Assembly: GCF_022808915.1 (NCBI RefSeq)
Contig: NZ_JAKZFS010000007.1
Span: 60,938 to 124,937 of the forward strand
Direction: 5' to 3'
DNA length: 64,000 nt
From: Fundidesulfovibrio terrae
GTDB taxonomy: Bacteria; Desulfobacterota; Desulfovibrionia; Desulfovibrionales; Desulfovibrionaceae
A program made the translations under genes and the position numbers. The notes under the pieces are model-generated. The model searched no databases. It had not been told where the DNA came from and saw nothing but the letters and a program-made list of their open reading frames with translations. Positions 62,245 through 64,000 of the stretch are shown here, piece after piece (position 1 is the first letter of the stretch; each line of letters begins with the position of its first letter).

Positions 62245-63880
62245 GACCGAACCCTCCCACGACTACCCGGGATTCTTCCCCGCTTTCGAACCGGACGCGC
62301 TGGCCCGGCTGGCCGGACCGCTGCCCACCTGGGCGCTCTCCACGGAAAGCTCCTGGCAACAATGGGGACTGGCCGAAGGGATAGTGCGCGGAGCCCCCGG
62401 GGATCAAGTCCTTATGTCGGCCGCAGCCGGACTTCTTTCCTGGGCCTGGCAGCAAAGGCCCCTCTCCGCGCCCACCCTGGCCCTCTTGCTCACCCTGGAC
62501 GGCGCGGCCCCGTTCCTCTCGCCGGACCTGCGCCAGTACCTGCAAGGCCTCAAAAAACGCCTGCGCCCCCCGGCCTCAAGCGACGCCTGGGAAGCCCTCA
62601 AGGCCGTCGGATCACCCGAGGACGTCGCCGCCTTCCTGGAGTTGTCCGCCGCCGGGCCCCACGCGGCGGCCTTGCTTGGCGAAGCGTGGGAACATCTGGT
62701 GCGCCTGTCCGACCGCGACCGGGCGGCCTCCATCATCTCGTCCGGTGCTGGTGACCCGGTCCTGAAAGAGCGCCTGCTGGCCGAACTGGATCTCCACCAT
62801 CGCCTGCCCGGCCGCGCCCTCTCCCACCCGGCCTTCGCCCCCTGGAGCGGGTACAGGGCAGGGCTCGAGGCCTTCCGCGCGGGCAACGGCCCGGACGCCT
62901 TCCGCATCTGGTCGCCCCTGCTCGCGGCCATGCCCTGGAACGTCAACCTGACCCTGCTGGCCCACGACGCGCGATTTCTCCCCGTCCCGGGGCCCCTGCC
63001 CTCCCCCAGGACCGCCATCCTGACCTACTGCTGGAACAAGGCCGAACTCATCGCCCAGACCCTGGAAAGCGTGTTCGCCTCCGACATCGGGGACAACCCG
63101 GTATTCGTTCTGGACAACGGCTCCACCGACGCCACGCCCGACACCCTGCGCGCCGCCCGCGGACGCTTCGGCCCCGAGCGCCTGACCGTCGTCACCCTGC
63201 CGGTGAACGTGGGCGCCCCGGCCGCGCGCAACTGGCTGCTCTCACTGCCCGAGGTCCGCGCCTGCCGCTTCGCCGCCTTCCTGGACGACGACGTGATCCT
63301 GCCCCGCGACTGGCTCTCAAAGCTCCTCCACGCGGCCGGACGCCACCCTGAATGCGGCGTGGTTGGCTGCGCCATCCGCGACCACGAACATCCGCACCGC
63401 CTCCAGTCGGCCGACTACCACCTGCTGCACCGCCTGCCCGGAGAAGCGGGCCAGGAACCCGGCGAGCGGCTGCGCGTGTTCATGAACTGCACCGGCACGC
63501 TCGATTCGGGGCTCTTCGCCTACGAGAGGCCCTGCCTGTCGGTGTCGGGCTGCTGCCACATGCTGGACCTGTCGCTGCTGGACGGGGTGGGCGGCTTCGA
63601 CGTGCGCTACACGCCCACCCAGTTCGACGACCTGGACCGGGACATCCGCTGCTTCCTGGCCGGGCGGCCCTGCCTCTACACGGGCGGGCTGGCCATCGAC
63701 CACGTGCAGCGCTCGAGCCTGCGGCAGGCGTCCTCGCCCGCGCAGGTGGCGCACATCCTGGGCAACAAGATCAAGCTGGAAGCCAAGTACGATGACAAGG
63801 CCGTGGACGCCATGGTGGCGAAGAACTTCGAAATGGCCTGGCGCGATCTGCTGGAGAAACAGGCAAAGTTGAGAGGATAG
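62243..63880 (+). CDS. Glycosyltransferase family 2 protein with helical N-terminal domain
   Basis: 545 residues. An all-helical N-terminal region (about 1-250) of no recognised family is followed by a GT-A domain (about 252-500): TAILTYCWNKAELIAQTLESV, LDNGSTDATPD, NVGAPAARNWLL, and DxD-like AFLDDDVILPRDWL. It probably adds sugars to a surface glycan or protein. The start at 62243 is the first plausible ATG, but it overlaps the divergent Sua5 ATG, leaving no promoter room; an internal start or a promoter inside the Sua5 gene is possible. Confidence 0.82.
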   Translation: MTEPSHDYPGFFPAFEPDALARLAGPLPTWALSTESSWQQWGLAEGIVRGAPGDQVLMSAAAGLLSWAWQQRPLSAPTLALLLTLDGAAPFLSPDLRQYLQGLKKRLRPPASSDAWEALKAVGSPEDVAAFLELSAAGPHAAALLGEAWEHLVRLSDRDRAASIISSGAGDPVLKERLLAELDLHHRLPGRALSHPAFAPWSGYRAGLEAFRAGNGPDAFRIWSPLLAAMPWNVNLTLLAHDARFLPVPGPLPSPRTAILTYCWNKAELIAQTLESVFASDIGDNPVFVLDNGSTDATPDTLRAARGRFGPERLTVVTLPVNVGAPAARNWLLSLPEVRACRFAAFLDDDVILPRDWLSKLLHAAGRHPECGVVGCAIRDHEHPHRLQSADYHLLHRLPGEAGQEPGERLRVFMNCTGTLDSGLFAYERPCLSVSGCCHMLDLSLLDGVGGFDVRYTPTQFDDLDRDIRCFLAGRPCLYTGGLAIDHVQRSSLRQASSPAQVAHILGNKIKLEAKYDDKAVDAMVAKNFEMAWRDLLEKQAKLRG

Positions 63881-64000
63881 GCGGGGCTCTGCCCCGCGCC
63901 CCGCAAGGGCTCCGCCCTTGACCCGCCAAAGGGACCAGTCCCTTTGGAATCCCCTATAGCTTCGCGGGCCTGATTCCACCGGCATGCCGGTGGAATCAGG
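63881..64000. repeat. Tandem hairpin array at the right edge
   Basis: Four successive inverted repeats: GCGGGGC/GCCCCGC, AAGGGC/GCCCTT, CCAAAGGGA/TCCCTTTGG (63926-63947, the same core as the 3481 module), and a perfect 32-base palindrome of CCTGATTCCACCGGCA with its complement (63969-64000). It probably terminates the GT2 transcript and continues beyond the window. Confidence 0.65.

Overview
The window is GC-rich, densely coded, bacterial chromosomal DNA. It looks like a member of the Desulfovibrionaceae (Desulfovibrio/Fundidesulfovibrio-like sulfate reducers), an inference from gene content: an L-lactate permease, rubredoxin followed by a rubredoxin:oxygen oxidoreductase, a cytochrome bd oxidase, a multiheme cytochrome c beside a haem-binding chemoreceptor of DcrA type, hypCDE, a LarA-type nickel lactate racemase and the futalosine route to menaquinone. 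There are no phage genes, transposase genes, CRISPR arrays, rRNAs or recognisable tRNAs.

Layout. 1-6.5 kb: 3' part of a lactate permease, a Cache-type chemoreceptor, a FtsX-type ABC permease and a small Cys-rich secreted protein. 6.7-13.4 kb: a DUF362/ferredoxin protein, an acetate-family transporter, menG, a DUF2065 protein, a nucleotide-sugar dehydrogenase, a hidden TusA-like gene with an in-frame TGA, futalosine hydrolase mqnB and a polyprenyl diphosphate synthase. MenG, MqnB and the prenyl synthase all serve menaquinone. 13.4-19 kb: an HDOD-PAS-GGDEF regulator and purL. 19.3-28 kb is an oxygen/redox block: tetrahaem cytochrome c plus haem chemoreceptor, rubredoxin plus Roo, an acyltransferase, and an Rrf2 regulator with cydAB.

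28-34.4 kb: a periplasmic binding protein, a slipin, an FlxA-like protein bordered by an AT-rich MITE-like element, PEP synthase and larA. 34.6-41.5 kb: mnmA, then a tightly overlapping run of glycosyltransferase 39, gmhB, a Wzx-like flippase and thiL. 41.6-47.4 kb (minus strand): a REC-PAS-GGDEF-EAL protein, a lone receiver domain, a YbjQ-like protein and hypCDE. 47.6-53.6 kb: two paralogous TPR genes enclosing an HD protein, ddl and carA, then a NadB-like flavoprotein. 53.7-64 kb: a second binding protein, pdxA, a glycogen cluster (glgA, a small SAP-like protein, glgB), a Nudix hydrolase, a GT9 heptosyltransferase, a duplicated 96-bp intergenic sequence, a Sua5/YrdC protein and a GT2 glycosyltransferase.

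The strongest unexpected items are: (1) the TusA-like gene at 11308-11532, whose in-frame TGA is followed by a hairpin fitting a bacterial SECIS, making it a candidate selenoprotein; (2) a 109-bp AT-rich, fully hairpinned element with inverted ends at 29911-30019, with a lone copy of one end at the thiL stop codon; (3) the 96-bp direct repeat that supplies the 3' end of the GT9 gene; (4) a structured leader in front of rubredoxin; and (5) glgB, which appears to use a non-AUG start. All functions are read from sequence and family knowledge; no database search was run.
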